64,000 nt of DNA from Nocardioides sp. ChNu-153 (GCF_030466625.1 NZ_JADEVT010000009.1:62001-126000), one strand, 5' to 3'. Counted from the first letter of the stretch, positions 12,636 to 22,854 are shown. The notes: generated by a model from the letters alone, not told the origin. A program made the numbers and translations.

Positions 12636-14138
12636 ATGAGCGTGCGGCGGGTCATGGGATCCGAGGTCGAGTACGGCATCAGCGTGGTCGGGCAGCCCAC
12701 GGCCAACCCCATGCTGGCCTCGTCGGTGGTGGTGAGCTCCTACGACTCCGCCGGCCGCTCGCGGCCCGCGCGCTGGGACTTCGAGGAGGAGTCCCCGCTG
12801 CGTGACGCCCGCGGCTTCGACATGAGCCGGGGCCAGGCCGACCCCACCCAGCTCACCGACGAGGACCTGGGGCTGGCCAACCGCATCCTCACCAACGGCG
12901 CCCGGCTCTACGTCGACCACGCCCACCCGGAGTTCTCCAGCCCCGAGGTCGTCACCCCGCTCGACCTCGTGCGCTGGGACAAGGCGGGGGAGCAGGTGAT
13001 GCTCGCGGCCACCCGGCGGGCCGCCGAGGTGCAGGGCGAGCGGATCGTGCTCTACAAGAACAACACCGACGGCAAGGGCGCCTCCTACGGCGCCCACGAG
13101 AACTACCTGATGAGCCGCTCGACGCCGTTCGCCGACATCGTGCGGCACCTCACGCCGTTCTTCGTCTCCCGCCAGGTGGTCTGCGGCGCCGGGCGCGTCG
13201 GCATCGGTCAGGACGGGCGCGAGCACGGCTTCCAGGTCAGCCAGCGCGCCGACTTCTTCGAGACCGAGGTGGGGCTCGAGACCACGCTCAAGCGCCCGAT
13301 CATCAACACCCGCGACGAGCCGCACGCGGACCCCGAGCGGCACCGCCGCCTCCACGTCATCATCGGCGACGCCAACCTGGCGGAGGTCTCGACGTACCTC
13401 AAGGTCGGGACGACCTCGTTGGTGCTGGCGATGATCGAGGACGGCTTCCTCACCGCCGACCTCACCCTGGAAGGCCCCGTCGCGGCGCTGCGGGCCGTCT
13501 CCCACGACCCGTCGCTGACCCACCTCGTGCGGCTGCGCGACGGGCGCTCGATGACCGCGGTGCAGCTGCAGCGCGTCTACCTCGAGCTCGCCCACGCGTA
13601 CGTCGACGAGCGGCTCGGCGGGGACGCCGACGCCCCGACGAAGGACGTGCTGGTGCGCTGGGGCAGCGTCCTCGACCGCCTCGAGCGCGACCCGATGGAG
13701 TGCGCCGGCGAGCTCGACTGGGTGGCGAAGTATCAGCTCCTGCGCCGCTACCAGGAGCGCGACGGCCTGTCGTGGGACGACGCCAAGCTGCACCTCATCG
13801 ACCTGCAGTACGCCGACATCCGCCCGGAGAAGGGCCTCTACCACCGCCTCGTCGCCGGCGGCCGCATCGAGCGGCTGCTCACCGACGAGCAGGTGGCCGA
13901 GGCCGTCCACGAGCCGCCGGAGGAGACGCGGGCGTACTTCCGCGGGCGCTGCCTGGCCAAGTTCGGCGCGTCGGTCGCGGCCGCCTCGTGGGACTCCGTG
14001 ATCCTCGACCTCCCCGGGCGCGAGTCGCTGCAGCGCATCCCCACCGTCGACCCGCTGCGCGGCACCCGGGCGCACGTGGGCCGCCTCCTCGACGAGTGCG
14101 CGAGCGCCGAGGAGCTGTTCGCGGCCCTCACGGGGTGA
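12636..14138 (+). CDS. dop: Deamidase/depupylase of Pup
   Basis: Dop converts the C-terminal Gln of Pup to Glu and also removes Pup from substrates. The 500-residue protein belongs to the glutamine-synthetase-like carboxylate-amine ligase fold shared with PafA. It opens [11 protein letters not shown], with the catalytic-site Glu, and has [32 protein letters not shown] and [11 protein letters not shown], close matches to the PafA copy 2 kb downstream. The insertion after the first strand (roughly residues 40-80, Dop-loop region) separates it from PafA. Pup encoded immediately downstream ends in GGQ, so the deamidase activity is needed here. Confidence 0.97.
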   Translation: MSVRRVMGSEVEYGISVVGQPTANPMLASSVVVSSYDSAGRSRPARWDFEEESPLRDARGFDMSRGQADPTQLTDEDLGLANRILTNGARLYVDHAHPEFSSPEVVTPLDLVRWDKAGEQVMLAATRRAAEVQGERIVLYKNNTDGKGASYGAHENYLMSRSTPFADIVRHLTPFFVSRQVVCGAGRVGIGQDGREHGFQVSQRADFFETEVGLETTLKRPIINTRDEPHADPERHRRLHVIIGDANLAEVSTYLKVGTTSLVLAMIEDGFLTADLTLEGPVAALRAVSHDPSLTHLVRLRDGRSMTAVQLQRVYLELAHAYVDERLGGDADAPTKDVLVRWGSVLDRLERDPMECAGELDWVAKYQLLRRYQERDGLSWDDAKLHLIDLQYADIRPEKGLYHRLVAGGRIERLLTDEQVAEAVHEPPEETRAYFRGRCLAKFGASVAAASWDSVILDLPGRESLQRIPTVDPLRGTRAHVGRLLDECASAEELFAALTG

Positions 14139-14144
14139 GCCCGC

Positions 14145-14150
14145 TAGGGT
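14145..14150 (+). promoter_or_regulatory. -10 box, pup promoter
   Basis: TAGGGT follows the dop stop by 6 nt and precedes pup by 52 nt. The leader contains GACGACACA repeats and a GGAGG site at 14191-14195. Confidence 0.4.
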
Positions 14151-14202
14151 CGGGAGTCCGTACGACACCCCGACGACACAGGACGACACAGGAGGTCCGG
14201 TC

Positions 14203-14400
14203 GTGGCACAGGAGCAGAAGAAGCCCCACACCCGAGGTGACGAGGTCGAGGAGGTCGCCCCGGAGGCGGAGACCGACGTGGCCGAGCGCAAGGAGGCGCT
14301 CGACGACGACGTCGACTCGATCCTCGACGAGATCGACGACGTGCTCGAGCAGAACGCCGAGGACTTCGTGAAGTCGTTCATCCAGAAGGGCGGTCAGTGA
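14203..14400 (+). CDS. pup: Prokaryotic ubiquitin-like protein Pup
   Basis: A 65-residue, highly acidic, mostly disordered protein that is ligated to lysines of proteasome substrates. It starts MAQEQKKPHTRG, has the central helix region (SILDEIDDVLEQNAEDFVKSF) that binds the ARC coiled coil, and ends FIQKGGQ. The final Gln must be deamidated by Dop before PafA can use it. The GTG start is 7 nt after a GGAGG ribosome site. It lies between dop and prcB, the classic position. Confidence 0.98.
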   Translation: MAQEQKKPHTRGDEVEEVAPEAETDVAERKEALDDDVDSILDEIDDVLEQNAEDFVKSFIQKGGQ

Positions 14401-14403
14401 CGC

Positions 14404-15279
14404 GTGGTCGGTGATCTCCCCGGCTCGGGCTCGCTCCCGGGCGCACGGCTGCCCGCGTCGTACCTGACGCCGGGCTCGTCCTCGTTCGTCGACCTCCTGT
14501 CCACCCACGCGCCCGACCTGGTGCCGGGGCGACGCCCCGTCCCGGACCGGGCGGGGGCCGACATCGCCCCGCACGGCACGACGATCGTCAGCCTCACGTT
14601 TCCCGGCGGGGTGCTGATGGCGGGCGACCGCCGCGCCACCATGGGCAACCTCATCTCCTCCCGCGACATCGAGAAGGTGTTCCCGGCCGACGAGTTCAGC
14701 TGCGTCGGCATCGCGGGCACCGCGGGCCTCGCGGTGGAGATGGTGCGGCTCTTCCAGCTCGAGCTGGAGCACTACGAGAAGATCGAGGGCACCACGCTGT
14801 CGATGCAGGGCAAGGCCAACCGCCTCGCTGCCCTCATCCGCGGCAACCTGGGCCTGGCCATGCAGGGCCTCGCGGTCGTGCCGCTCTACGCCGGCTACGA
14901 CCTCGACGCCGCCGCGGGCCGCATCTTCAGCTACGACGTGGTCGGGGGCCGCAGCGAGGAGACCGGGTTCCACGCCGTCGGGTCCGGCTCGCTGTTCGCC
15001 CGCGGCTCGCTGAAGAAGCTCTACCGCCCCGACCTCGACGCCCGTACGGCGGCCCTCGTCGCCCTGCAGGCGCTCTACGACGCGGCCGACGACGACTCGG
15101 CGACCGGCGGGCCCGACGTGGCGCGCCGGATCTTCCCGATCGTCCACGTCGTCACGGCCGAGGGCGGCGCGCGGCTGCCCGAGTCGGAGGTGACGGCGCT
15201 GGCCGAGGAGGTCGTGGCCGGTCGGCTGGTCCGTCCCGACGGGCCGCCGGCCCGTCTCGAGCAGGAGGGTGGCGCCTGA
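14404..15279 (+). CDS. prcB: 20S proteasome beta subunit
   Basis: The catalytic subunit of the 20S core. The 291-residue precursor has a 58-residue propeptide that is removed after Gly58. Thr59 (HG|TTIVSL) then becomes the N-terminal nucleophile, and Asp and Lys of the active site lie in [11 protein letters not shown] and the following segment. GTG 14404 starts 4 nt after the pup stop. Its stop overlaps the prcA start by 1 nt (TGATG), so the two core subunits are translationally coupled. Confidence 0.97.
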   Translation: MVGDLPGSGSLPGARLPASYLTPGSSSFVDLLSTHAPDLVPGRRPVPDRAGADIAPHGTTIVSLTFPGGVLMAGDRRATMGNLISSRDIEKVFPADEFSCVGIAGTAGLAVEMVRLFQLELEHYEKIEGTTLSMQGKANRLAALIRGNLGLAMQGLAVVPLYAGYDLDAAAGRIFSYDVVGGRSEETGFHAVGSGSLFARGSLKKLYRPDLDARTAALVALQALYDAADDDSATGGPDVARRIFPIVHVVTAEGGARLPESEVTALAEEVVAGRLVRPDGPPARLEQEGGA

Positions 15280-15998
15280 TGAGCACCCCGTTCTACGTCT
15301 CGCCCGAGCAGCAGATGAAGGACCGGGCGGACTTCGCGCGCAAGGGCATCGCGCGCGGACGCTCGGTGGTGGCGGTGCAGTACGCCGACGGCATCCTGTT
15401 CGCCTCGGAGAACCCGTCGCAGGCCCTGCACAAGGTCTCCGAGATCTACGACCGCATCGCGTTCGCCGCGGTCGGCCGCTACAACGAGTTCGAGTCGCTG
15501 CGCATCGCCGGTGTCCGCCTGGCCGACATGCGCGGGTTCTCCTACGACCGGCGCGACGTGACGGCCCGCAGCCTCGCGAACGCCTACGCGCAGACCCTCG
15601 GCGCGATCTTCTCCTCCGGCGGCGAGAAGCCGTACGAGGTGGAGATCTTCGTCGGCGAGATCGGCGGCGAGGCGGGCGCGGACCAGCTCTACCGGCTCAC
15701 CTACGACGGCCAGGTCTTCGACGAGCACCGGTACGCCGTGATGGGCGGGGCCGCGGACGTCGTGGGGGCCTACCTCGAGGAGCACTACACCGAGGGGGCG
15801 GACCTCGCCACCGCCCTGGGCGTGGCCGTCGCCGCGCTCGGGCACTCGCGCAACGAGCGCGGGGAGACCACCGACCGCGAGATCGGGGTCGAGCAGCTCG
15901 AGGTGGCGGTGCTCGACCGCACCCGCATCCAGACCCGGAAGTTCCGCCGGCTGCGGGCCCAGCAGCTCGCGTCCGTCCTGGGGGCCACCTCCGCCTGA
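15279..15998 (+). CDS. prcA: 20S proteasome alpha subunit
   Basis: The alpha subunit forms the outer rings of the 20S core and the gate. The 239-residue protein starts [27 protein letters not shown], with the gating N-terminus and the conserved YVSPEQ and [11 protein letters not shown] blocks. The TGATG junction links it to prcB. It ends without a long acidic tail. Two strong hairpins follow before pafA, so pafA is probably a separate transcript. Confidence 0.97.
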   Translation: MSTPFYVSPEQQMKDRADFARKGIARGRSVVAVQYADGILFASENPSQALHKVSEIYDRIAFAAVGRYNEFESLRIAGVRLADMRGFSYDRRDVTARSLANAYAQTLGAIFSSGGEKPYEVEIFVGEIGGEAGADQLYRLTYDGQVFDEHRYAVMGGAADVVGAYLEEHYTEGADLATALGVAVAALGHSRNERGETTDREIGVEQLEVAVLDRTRIQTRKFRRLRAQQLASVLGATSA

Positions 15999-16005
15999 CC
16001 ACCCG

Positions 16006-16031
16006 GGGGTGGCCGAGGTCCCGGCCACCCC
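16006..16031 (+). terminator. First hairpin after prcA
   Basis: GGGGTGGCCG pairs with CGGCCACCCC across a 6-nt loop. Confidence 0.55.
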
Positions 16032-16042
16032 GCAGAGGCGCC

Positions 16043-16078
16043 CGGGCGGCTCCGCGTGTCGGCACGCGGAGCCGCCCG
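16043..16078 (+). terminator. Strong hairpin terminator after prcA
   Basis: A perfect 16-bp stem (CGGGCGGCTCCGCGTG and its complement) is closed by the tetraloop TCGG. It is the strongest simple hairpin in the proteasome region and should separate prcBA from pafA. Confidence 0.75.
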
Positions 16079-16098
16079 CGGCGTGAGGAGGGTGGTCG

Positions 16099-16104
16099 TA
16101 GTGT
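16099..16104 (+). promoter_or_regulatory. -10 box, leaderless pafA promoter
   Basis: TAGTGT lies 6 nt before the pafA ATG at 16111, downstream of the prcA terminators. Confidence 0.4.
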
Positions 16105-16110
16105 TCGTGC

Positions 16111-17472
16111 ATGGACCGTCGGATCGTCGGGGTCGAGAACGAGGAAGGCGTCACGTGCACGTTCCGGGGGCAGCGCCGGCTGAGCCCCGACGAGGTGGCA
16201 CGCTACCTCTTCCGCCGGGTGGTCTCCTGGGGCCGCAGCAGCAACGTCTTCCTCCGCAACGGCGCCCGGCTCTACCTCGACGTCGGCAGCCACCCGGAGT
16301 ACGCGACGCCGGAGTGCGACGACGTCGCCGAGCTCGTGGCGCACGACAAGGCGGGGGAGCGGGTGCTCGAGGGCCTGCTCGTCGACGCGGAGCAGCGGCT
16401 GCACGACGAGGGCATCGCCGGCGACATCTACCTGTTCAAGAACAACACCGACTCGGCTGGCAACTCCTACGGCTGCCACGAGAACTACCTGGTGGGCCGC
16501 GCGGGCGAGTTCAGCCGCCTGGCCGACGTGCTCATCCCGTTCCTCGTCACGCGCCAGATCGTCGTCGGCGCGGGGAAGATCACGCAGACGCCGCGGGGCG
16601 CGACGTACTCGGTCAGCCAGCGGGCGGAGCACATCTGGGAGGGCGTCAGCAGCGCCACCACCCGTAGCCGCCCCATCATCAACACCCGCGACGAGCCGCA
16701 CGCGGACGCCGAGAAGTACCGGCGCCTGCACGTGATCGTCGGCGACTCGAACATGAGCGAGACGACCACCCTGCTCAAGGTGGCGAGCTGCGACCTCGTG
16801 CTGCGGATGATCGAGGAGGGCGTGGTGATGCGCGACCTCACGATGGAGAACCCGATCCGGGCCATCCGGGAGATCGCGCACGACACCACCGGGCGCCGCA
16901 AGGTGCGCCTCGCGAACGGGCGGGAGGCGAGCGCGCTCGAGATCCAGTCGGAGTACCTGTCGAAGGCGCGCGACTTCGTCGACCGTCGCGGCATCTCGAC
17001 GCCGGTCATCGAGCGCACCCTCGACCTGTGGGAGCGCGGCATCAAGGCGATCGAGTCCGACGACCTCGGCCTCGTCGACACGGAGATCGACTGGGTCATC
17101 AAGTGGAAGCTCATCGAGGCCTACCGCGCCAAGCACGGGCTCTCGCTCAACCACCCCCGGGTGGCGCAGCTCGACCTCGCCTACCACGACATCCGCCGGG
17201 ACCGCGGCCTCTTCTACCTGCTCCAGCGCCGGGGCCAGGCGGCCCGGGTGACGACGGACCTCGCCACGTTCCGGGCCAAGTCGGTGCCGCCGCAGACGAC
17301 CCGCGCCAAGCTGCGCGGCGAGTTCATCCGCAAGGCGCAGGAGCGCCGGCGCGACTTCACGGTCGACTGGGTGCACCTCAAGCTCAACGACCAGGCCCAG
17401 CGCACGGTCCTGTGCAAGGACCCGTTCCGCTCCGAGGACGAGCGGGTCCAGCGCCTCGTCGACGGCATGTGA
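16111..17472 (+). CDS. pafA: Pup--protein ligase
   Basis: PafA uses ATP to join the C-terminal Glu of Pup to lysine side chains. The 453-residue protein has the Dop/PafA fold: [13 protein letters not shown] with the metal-binding Glu, [53 protein letters not shown] and a C-terminal domain ending in [12 protein letters not shown]. The Dop-loop insertion is missing, as expected for the ligase. The ATG is preceded by a leaderless-type -10 box. Confidence 0.97.
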   Translation: MDRRIVGVENEEGVTCTFRGQRRLSPDEVARYLFRRVVSWGRSSNVFLRNGARLYLDVGSHPEYATPECDDVAELVAHDKAGERVLEGLLVDAEQRLHDEGIAGDIYLFKNNTDSAGNSYGCHENYLVGRAGEFSRLADVLIPFLVTRQIVVGAGKITQTPRGATYSVSQRAEHIWEGVSSATTRSRPIINTRDEPHADAEKYRRLHVIVGDSNMSETTTLLKVASCDLVLRMIEEGVVMRDLTMENPIRAIREIAHDTTGRRKVRLANGREASALEIQSEYLSKARDFVDRRGISTPVIERTLDLWERGIKAIESDDLGLVDTEIDWVIKWKLIEAYRAKHGLSLNHPRVAQLDLAYHDIRRDRGLFYLLQRRGQAARVTTDLATFRAKSVPPQTTRAKLRGEFIRKAQERRRDFTVDWVHLKLNDQAQRTVLCKDPFRSEDERVQRLVDGM

Positions 17473-17525
17473 GACCGGCGCGCAGGGGCGGGCGAGGCGG
17501 CGGCAGGGCGCCACGCCCCGGCCGG

Positions 17526-17531
17526 TAGGGT
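17526..17531 (+). promoter_or_regulatory. -10 box, FKBP lipoprotein promoter
   Basis: TAGGGT stands 41 nt upstream of the GTG at 17573. Confidence 0.35.
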
Positions 17532-17572
17532 GACCGCGGCCGTCTCCCCGAACGTTCGAAGAAGGTGTCCTC

Positions 17573-18739
17573 GTGCGCGCTGCCCGGTCGGTCCGACGAC
17601 CCTCGGCCCTCCTGCTCACCGCGGTGCTCCCGCTGACCGCCCTCGCCGCCTGCGGCGAGGAGGAGGCGGGCGACGGCCTCGACCTCGTGACGGTGTCGGG
17701 CGAGTTCGGCCAGGCGCCCGAGGTGGAGATCGAGGACGTCGTGGAGCCCGACGGGTTCGCCTCCGAGGTGCTCGTCGAGGGTGACGGCGAGGTCGTCGAG
17801 CAGGGCGACGTCGCCATGCTGCACGTGTGGGTCGGCAACGGCTACACGGGCCAGGAGGCGTTCTCCACGTTCGAGTACGAGCCCGGGCTCCTGCCCGTCA
17901 GCTCCGACGCCCCGTCGGCGGCCGTCAAGGCGGCGCTGCAGCAGTCCGCCGTGAGCGTCGTGCTCGACCCGCTCACGGGCGCGCTGCCCACCTCCATCGT
18001 CGAGAGCGTGGACGGCGTCAAGGCCGGCTCGCGGGTGCTCGTCACCTCCGACGCCGACGACGCGTTCGGCCAGACGGGCCAGCCCAACATCGGCATCGGC
18101 AACGCCGACGGGGTGGTCTACGTCGTCGACGTGCTGGCCCGCGCCGCGGACGGCCCCTCGGGCGAGGAGGTCGCCCCGCCCGCCGGCACGCCCGCGCTCG
18201 TGGAGGACGGCGCGCAGGTGACCGGCTTCGACTTCGCCGGCGCGACGCCGCCCACCGACGAGCTGCAGGTCATCCCGCTCGTGGAGGGCGACGGCCCCGT
18301 CGTCGAGGAGGGCGCCACCCTCATCGCGAACTACCTGGGCCAGGTCTACGAGGGCGAGGCGCCCTTCGACGAGTCCTACAGCGGCGGGCTGCCCCGGTCC
18401 TTCGTCGTCGGCGGGCCGAACGCCGCCGTCATCGAGGCCTGGAACGAGGGGCTCGTCGGCCTGGCCGCCGGCTCCCGCGTGATCCTCGTGGTCCCGCCGG
18501 CCCTCGGGTACGGCGAGGCGGGCAACGAGGCCGCGGGCATCGCCGGCACCGACACCCTCTACTTCGTCGTCGACGTGCTCGGCTCCGTCGTGCTGCCCGA
18601 GCCGGTCGTCGAGCCCACGGAGGACCCCGCCGCCACGGAGGACCCCGCCGCGACCGAGGACCCGGCTGCCACCGAGGACCCCACCACCACCGAGGACCCC
18701 GCCGCCACCGAGCCGACCGCCCCGGCGACCACCGGGTGA
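17573..18739 (+). CDS. FKBP-type peptidyl-prolyl isomerase lipoprotein
   Basis: A secreted, lipid-anchored prolyl isomerase of 388 residues. The signal peptide ends in a lipobox, LAAC, with Cys27 as the lipidated residue. A first, degenerate FKBP-like domain covers about residues 60-190. A second, more canonical one covers about 215-340 (GATLIANYLGQVYEGEAPFDESY and VPPALGYGEAGNE). The last 40 residues are TEDPAA-type repeats that probably form a flexible wall-spanning tail. An FKBP gene between pafA and pafB is usual in actinobacteria, but a link to pupylation is not known. Confidence 0.93.
   Translation: MRAARSVRRPSALLLTAVLPLTALAACGEEEAGDGLDLVTVSGEFGQAPEVEIEDVVEPDGFASEVLVEGDGEVVEQGDVAMLHVWVGNGYTGQEAFSTFEYEPGLLPVSSDAPSAAVKAALQQSAVSVVLDPLTGALPTSIVESVDGVKAGSRVLVTSDADDAFGQTGQPNIGIGNADGVVYVVDVLARAADGPSGEEVAPPAGTPALVEDGAQVTGFDFAGATPPTDELQVIPLVEGDGPVVEEGATLIANYLGQVYEGEAPFDESYSGGLPRSFVVGGPNAAVIEAWNEGLVGLAAGSRVILVVPPALGYGEAGNEAAGIAGTDTLYFVVDVLGSVVLPEPVVEPTEDPAATEDPAATEDPAATEDPTTTEDPAATEPTAPATTG
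18616..18715 (+). repeat. 18-bp tandem repeat encoding TEDPAA units
   Basis: About five in-frame copies of an 18-bp unit (ACGGAGGACCCCGCCGCC and variants) form the C-terminal tail of the FKBP lipoprotein. Copy number could vary between strains by slippage without breaking the frame. Confidence 0.8.
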
Positions 18740-18766
18740 CCCCTCCCGCGGGCCCGAGGTGACGCG

Positions 18767-19783
18767 ATGAGCGCGAACCGCAGCGAGCGGCTGATGAAGC
18801 TGCTCATCATGCTGCTGGTCCAGCGCACCCACGTGCCGAAGGAGCGCATCCGGGCCGAGCTCTACCCCGACGCCGGCGACGACGCGTTCGAGAAGATGTT
18901 CGAGCGCGACAAGGAGGAGCTGCGCTCCCTGGGCGTCCCGCTCGAGGTGGGCCAGCGCGACGTGCTGTTCGAGGACGAGCCGGGCTACCTGGTGCGCCCC
19001 GGCGACTTCGCGCTGCCCGACGTCGTGCTGGACCCCGACGAGGCCGCCGTGCTGGGCGTGGCCACCCAGGTCTGGGAGAGCGCCCGCCTCGCGGACGCGA
19101 CGCTGGCCGGCGTGCGCAAGCTGTCGGCCGCCGGCGTGCCGGTCCCCCTGGAGGGCCAGCGCCACGACGGCGCCGACCTGGGCATCTCGCCGCCGCGCCT
19201 CGGCGCGGCCGAGCCCGCCTTCGACGTGCTCGTCGAGGCCGTGCACGTGCGCTGCGAGGTCGTCTTCGACTACCGCGGCACCAAGGACGACGCGCCCGTC
19301 GAGCGCCACCTGCAGCCGTGGGGCCTCGTGCGCCACGGCGGCCGCTGGTACGTCGTGGGCCGCGACGTCGACCGCCAGGAGGAGCGGGTGTTCCGCCTCT
19401 CCCGGATCGTGGGGGAGGCCCGGATGACCGGTCGCCGGGACGCGTTCGTGCCGCCCGAGGGCGTCGACGTCGGCGAGGTGGCCCGACGCCTCGCGCCGCC
19501 GCCGCCCACCGGCGTACCGGCCGTGCTGCTCGTGCGGCCCGGCACCGGGTTCGCCCTGCGCCGGGACGCGGTCGAGGTGACCCCGGGCGTGCCCGGTCCC
19601 GACGGGGCCACCTGGGACCGGGTGCGCCTGGAGGGGTCCGGACCCAGCGTCGTGGAGGCGGTGCTCGAGCACGGCCCCGACGTGGTCGTCGAGGAGCCGG
19701 CGCGCCTGCGCGACGAGGTGGTACGCCGCCTCGAGGCCCTGCTGGACGGCCTCGGCGTGGCGCCACGCCGGGGGACGCCGTGA
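18767..19783 (+). CDS. pafB: WYL-domain transcriptional regulator PafB
   Basis: PafB forms with PafC a DNA-damage-responsive transcriptional activator of the LexA-independent regulon. The 338-residue protein has an N-terminal helix-turn-helix (residues 1-70, RSERLMKLLIMLLVQRTHVPKERI), a middle WYL domain with GLVRHGGRWYVVGRDVDR, and a C-terminal WCX domain. Its stop overlaps the pafC start (GTGA), so the two subunits are coupled. The gene name reflects position next to pafA; the known role is in the DNA-damage response rather than pupylation. Confidence 0.93.
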   Translation: MSANRSERLMKLLIMLLVQRTHVPKERIRAELYPDAGDDAFEKMFERDKEELRSLGVPLEVGQRDVLFEDEPGYLVRPGDFALPDVVLDPDEAAVLGVATQVWESARLADATLAGVRKLSAAGVPVPLEGQRHDGADLGISPPRLGAAEPAFDVLVEAVHVRCEVVFDYRGTKDDAPVERHLQPWGLVRHGGRWYVVGRDVDRQEERVFRLSRIVGEARMTGRRDAFVPPEGVDVGEVARRLAPPPPTGVPAVLLVRPGTGFALRRDAVEVTPGVPGPDGATWDRVRLEGSGPSVVEAVLEHGPDVVVEEPARLRDEVVRRLEALLDGLGVAPRRGTP

Positions 19784-20772
19784 GCGGCGCCGGGTCCCGC
19801 GAGCAGGTGGGCCGGATGCTGGCCCTCGTGCCCTACCTCAACGCCCGGGGCGCGGTGCACGTCGACCAGGCCGCCCGCGACCTCGGCGTGACGCCGCAGC
19901 AGGTGGTCAAGGACCTGCGCGTGCTGTTCCTCTGCGGTCTGCCCGGCGGGTACCCCGACGACCTCATCGAGGTCGACATCGACGCGCTCGTCGAGCCCGA
20001 CGGCGACCGGCTGATCCGCATGTCGAACGCCGACTACCTGGACCGGCCCCTGCGGCTCTCGCCGACGGAGGCGTCCGCCCTGGTCGTGGCCCTGCGGGTG
20101 CTGCGCACCCACGCGGCGCCGGCCACGCGCGACGTCGTCGACCGGGCGCTGCTGAAGATCGAGACCGCGCTGGGCGGCCAGACCGCCACCATCGACCCCG
20201 GTGAGGGGCCCGCGGTGCGCGGGCGGGACGCCGAGATCGTCGACACGCTGCGCGAGGCCGTCGCCGCGCGCCGCCAGCTCACCATCGACTACCACGTGCC
20301 GAGCCGCGACGAGGTCTCCACCCGGGTCGTCGACCCGGCGCGGCTCGTCGAGCACGGCGGGCTGCTCTACCTCGAGGCGTGGTGCCACACCGCGGACGCG
20401 CCGCGCACCTTCCGCGTGGACCGCGTGCACGCCGCCCGTGTGCTGCCCACCCCCGTGGCCACGGAGCACGACGAGGTGGCGCCGAGCGACCCGGAGGCCG
20501 GACCCGAGCAGCTCTTCGTGCCGCCGCCGGGCAGCACCCTCGTCACCCTGCGCCTCGACGCGGAGGTGCGGTGGGTGCCGGACTACTACCCGGTGGAGGC
20601 GGTGCGCCCGGCGGGCGACGGGGCGGTCGAGGTCGACCTGCGCGTGGCCGACGCGCGCTGGCTCCAGCGCCTCCTGCTGCGCCTCGCGCCGCACGCCCGG
20701 GTGCTCGCCCCGGCGGGCCCCGGCGACGAGCTCGCGGAGCGGGCGCGGCAGGCCCTCCGCCACTACCGGTGA
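19780..20772 (+). CDS. pafC: WYL-domain transcriptional regulator PafC
   Basis: The second subunit of the PafBC activator, 330 residues from GTG 19780, which overlaps the pafB stop. It has an N-terminal winged helix-turn-helix ([31 protein letters not shown]), then a WYL-type domain ([13 protein letters not shown] and [13 protein letters not shown]) and a WCX domain. An in-frame extension upstream exists but overlaps pafB extensively and has no conserved sequence. Confidence 0.93.
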   Translation: MSGAGSREQVGRMLALVPYLNARGAVHVDQAARDLGVTPQQVVKDLRVLFLCGLPGGYPDDLIEVDIDALVEPDGDRLIRMSNADYLDRPLRLSPTEASALVVALRVLRTHAAPATRDVVDRALLKIETALGGQTATIDPGEGPAVRGRDAEIVDTLREAVAARRQLTIDYHVPSRDEVSTRVVDPARLVEHGGLLYLEAWCHTADAPRTFRVDRVHAARVLPTPVATEHDEVAPSDPEAGPEQLFVPPPGSTLVTLRLDAEVRWVPDYYPVEAVRPAGDGAVEVDLRVADARWLQRLLLRLAPHARVLAPAGPGDELAERARQALRHYR

Positions 20773-20779
20773 CGTCCCG

Positions 20780-20785
20780 TACGAT
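20780..20785 (+). promoter_or_regulatory. -10 box, tatA promoter
   Basis: TACGAT lies 37 nt before the tatA ATG, just after the pafC stop. A GAGGAAG ribosome site follows at 20813-20819. Confidence 0.35.
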
Positions 20786-20821
20786 GGAGGGGTCGTCCGT
20801 CGTCCCCCACGTGAGGAAGCC

Positions 20822-21124
20822 ATGACTCAGCCCCTGATCGCAATGCCCGGCGGGTGGGAGCTCGTCCTGATCGTGCTCGTGGTCATCCTGCTGTTCGGGG
20901 CGAAGAAGCTCCCCGAGCTGGCGCGCGGCACCGGTCAGGCGCTGCGCATCTTCAAGTCCGAGACCAAGGGCCTGCGCGACGACGACGACACCCCGAAGGA
21001 GGGCGCCTCGTCCGCGACGCTGGACGACGAGCCCCGCGGGATCCCGGCGGCCCGCACCGAGACGCGTCCCGTGGAGGACGCCGACGTCGTGCGCCCGGAG
21101 CGCCGCGACACCACCAACGGCTGA
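20822..21124 (+). CDS. tatA: Sec-independent translocase component TatA
   Basis: TatA oligomers form the pore of the twin-arginine export system. The 100-residue protein has one N-terminal transmembrane helix (residues 13-29, [12 protein letters not shown]), the [21 protein letters not shown] hinge and amphipathic helix, and a long charged cytoplasmic tail. The ATG at 20822 follows GAGGAAG. tatC starts 19 nt after its stop, forming the usual actinobacterial tatAC pair. Confidence 0.95.
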   Translation: MTQPLIAMPGGWELVLIVLVVILLFGAKKLPELARGTGQALRIFKSETKGLRDDDDTPKEGASSATLDDEPRGIPAARTETRPVEDADVVRPERRDTTNG

Positions 21125-21142
21125 TCGGTCCCACCGAGCGCC

Positions 21143-21982
21143 GTGGCCATCAAGGGACTCCTGCGTTTCTTCTCGGTCCAGCCGCAGCACGAGGTCGGCA
21201 CGGACGGCCGGATGGCCCTCTCGGACCACCTCCGTGAGCTGCGCGGTCGGGTGCTGCGGATGCTCGTCGCCTTCCTGGTGGCGTTCGTCGTGGCCCTGTT
21301 CTTCTTCGACCAGATCTTCGACCTCATCCTCCAGCCCTACGAGTCCGCGCGTGCGGCGCTGGACGACTCGACGAGCACGCAGGCGACCATCGCGGGCGTC
21401 GGTGGGCCCCTCATCCTCTACCTGAAGCTGTGCGGGCTGGCGGCCGTCGTGGCGACGAGCCCGTACTGGCTCTACCAGGTGTGGGCGTTCATCCTCCCGG
21501 GACTGCACGCGCACGAGCGCAAGTGGAGCCGGGTGTTCGCGGCCATCGCGGGACCGCTGTTCATGGCCGGCGTCGCGGTCGGCTACCTGACGCTGCCGAA
21601 GGGCCTCGAGATCCTCATCGGGTTCACCCAGGCCGACCTGACCAACCTGGTGGAGTTCGGCGACTACCTCAGCTTCCTGGTGCGCACGCTGCTGGTCTTC
21701 GGCATCTCCTTCGAGATCCCGGTCTTCCTCGTGCTGCTCAACCTCGTGGGCGTGCTCCCGGGCCGCACGATCGGGCAGTACCGGGCGTGGTTCGTCATCG
21801 GGATCTTCGTGTTCGCGGCGCTCGCCACGCCGTCCACCGACCCGTTCACGATGCTCTTCCTCGCCGGGCCGATGTGCGTGCTGGTCGCGATCTCCGAGGT
21901 CATCGCCCGCTTCCTCGACAAGCGGAAGGCCGCGCGGTCCCCGTTCGCCGGCCTCCCCGACGACCAGCCCTCACCGATCTGA
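21143..21982 (+). CDS. tatC: Sec-independent translocase component TatC
   Basis: TatC is the receptor for twin-arginine signal peptides. The 279-residue protein has the family signature MALSDHLRELRGRVLRM, six predicted transmembrane helices, and the conserved FGISFEIPVFLVLLNLVG segment in helices 4-5. It ends with a charged tail. It starts with GTG shortly after tatA and is followed 5 nt later by the lipid kinase gene. Confidence 0.96.
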   Translation: MAIKGLLRFFSVQPQHEVGTDGRMALSDHLRELRGRVLRMLVAFLVAFVVALFFFDQIFDLILQPYESARAALDDSTSTQATIAGVGGPLILYLKLCGLAAVVATSPYWLYQVWAFILPGLHAHERKWSRVFAAIAGPLFMAGVAVGYLTLPKGLEILIGFTQADLTNLVEFGDYLSFLVRTLLVFGISFEIPVFLVLLNLVGVLPGRTIGQYRAWFVIGIFVFAALATPSTDPFTMLFLAGPMCVLVAISEVIARFLDKRKAARSPFAGLPDDQPSPI

Positions 21983-21987
21983 GCACC

Positions 21988-22854
21988 GTGCGACGTATCG
22001 CGCTGCTCACCCACCCGGGGGCCGGCCGCGGTCGGGGCGCCGCTGCCCGGGAGGTGGCCCTGCCGCGTCTGCGCCGCGCCGGGTTCGAGGTGCTCGACCT
22101 GGTGGGCGGCAGCGCGGAGGAGGCGAGCGCGCTGGCGCGCGACGCCGTCGCGGGCGGGGTCGAGGCCCTCGTGGCCTGCGGCGGGGACGGCACCGTCCAC
22201 CTGGCGCTGCAGCACGTGGCGGGCACGGGCACGGCGCTGGGCGTCGTACCCGCCGGCACCGGCAACGACCTGGCACGCGAGCTGGGCATCCCCGCCGACC
22301 CGGCCGGAGCCGCCGACCGCGTCGTGGGCGGCGCCCGCCGCACCCTCGACCTGGCCCGGGTGGGGGACCGGTGGGTGGCCACCGTCGTGGCGTGCGGCTT
22401 CGACGCGCTCGTCGCCGACCGCGCCGCCGCGATGACGTGGCCGCGGGGCCCGTCGCGGTACGTGCTGGCCACCGCGGTCGAGCTGCGCCACCTCCAGCCG
22501 CGCCGGTACACCCTCGAGCTCGACGGGCAGGTGCGTACGGTGGAGGCCGTGCTCGCTGCTGTCGGCAACACCTCGTCCTTCGGCGGGGGTCTGCGCATCA
22601 CGGAGGGGGCCCGCACCGACGACGGGCTGCTCGACGTGGTGGTCGTGCGGTCCCTCGACCGGCGCGGGCTCGTCCGCGCCTTCCCCTCGCTCTACCGCGG
22701 CACCCACACGGGCCACCCGGCGTACGAGCACCACCGCGTGCGGTCGGTGACGGTGGCGGCGGCCGGCATCACGGCGTACGCCGACGGTGAGCCCGTGGGC
22801 CCGCTGCCCCTGACGGTCACGACCGTCCCCGCCGCGGTGGAGGTGCTCGCGTGA
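21988..22854 (+). CDS. Diacylglycerol/lipid kinase family protein (DgkB/YegS type)
   Basis: The 288-residue protein has the nucleotide-binding GGDGT motif at 65-69, VVPAGTGNDLAREL after it, and the C-terminal beta-sandwich with VGNTSSFGGGLRITEGARTDDGLLDVVVV. It should phosphorylate a membrane lipid such as diacylglycerol; the exact substrate cannot be set from sequence. GTG 21988 is chosen 5 nt after the tatC stop. It ends overlapping helY (GTGA), suggesting a tatAC-kinase-helY transcript. Confidence 0.9.
   Translation: MRRIALLTHPGAGRGRGAAAREVALPRLRRAGFEVLDLVGGSAEEASALARDAVAGGVEALVACGGDGTVHLALQHVAGTGTALGVVPAGTGNDLARELGIPADPAGAADRVVGGARRTLDLARVGDRWVATVVACGFDALVADRAAAMTWPRGPSRYVLATAVELRHLQPRRYTLELDGQVRTVEAVLAAVGNTSSFGGGLRITEGARTDDGLLDVVVVRSLDRRGLVRAFPSLYRGTHTGHPAYEHHRVRSVTVAAAGITAYADGEPVGPLPLTVTTVPAAVEVLA

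Noticed and set aside
18616-18715. TEDPAA repeats as a sign of recent transfer
   Set aside because: Low-complexity acidic tails are common in actinobacterial lipoproteins, and composition matches neighbours.
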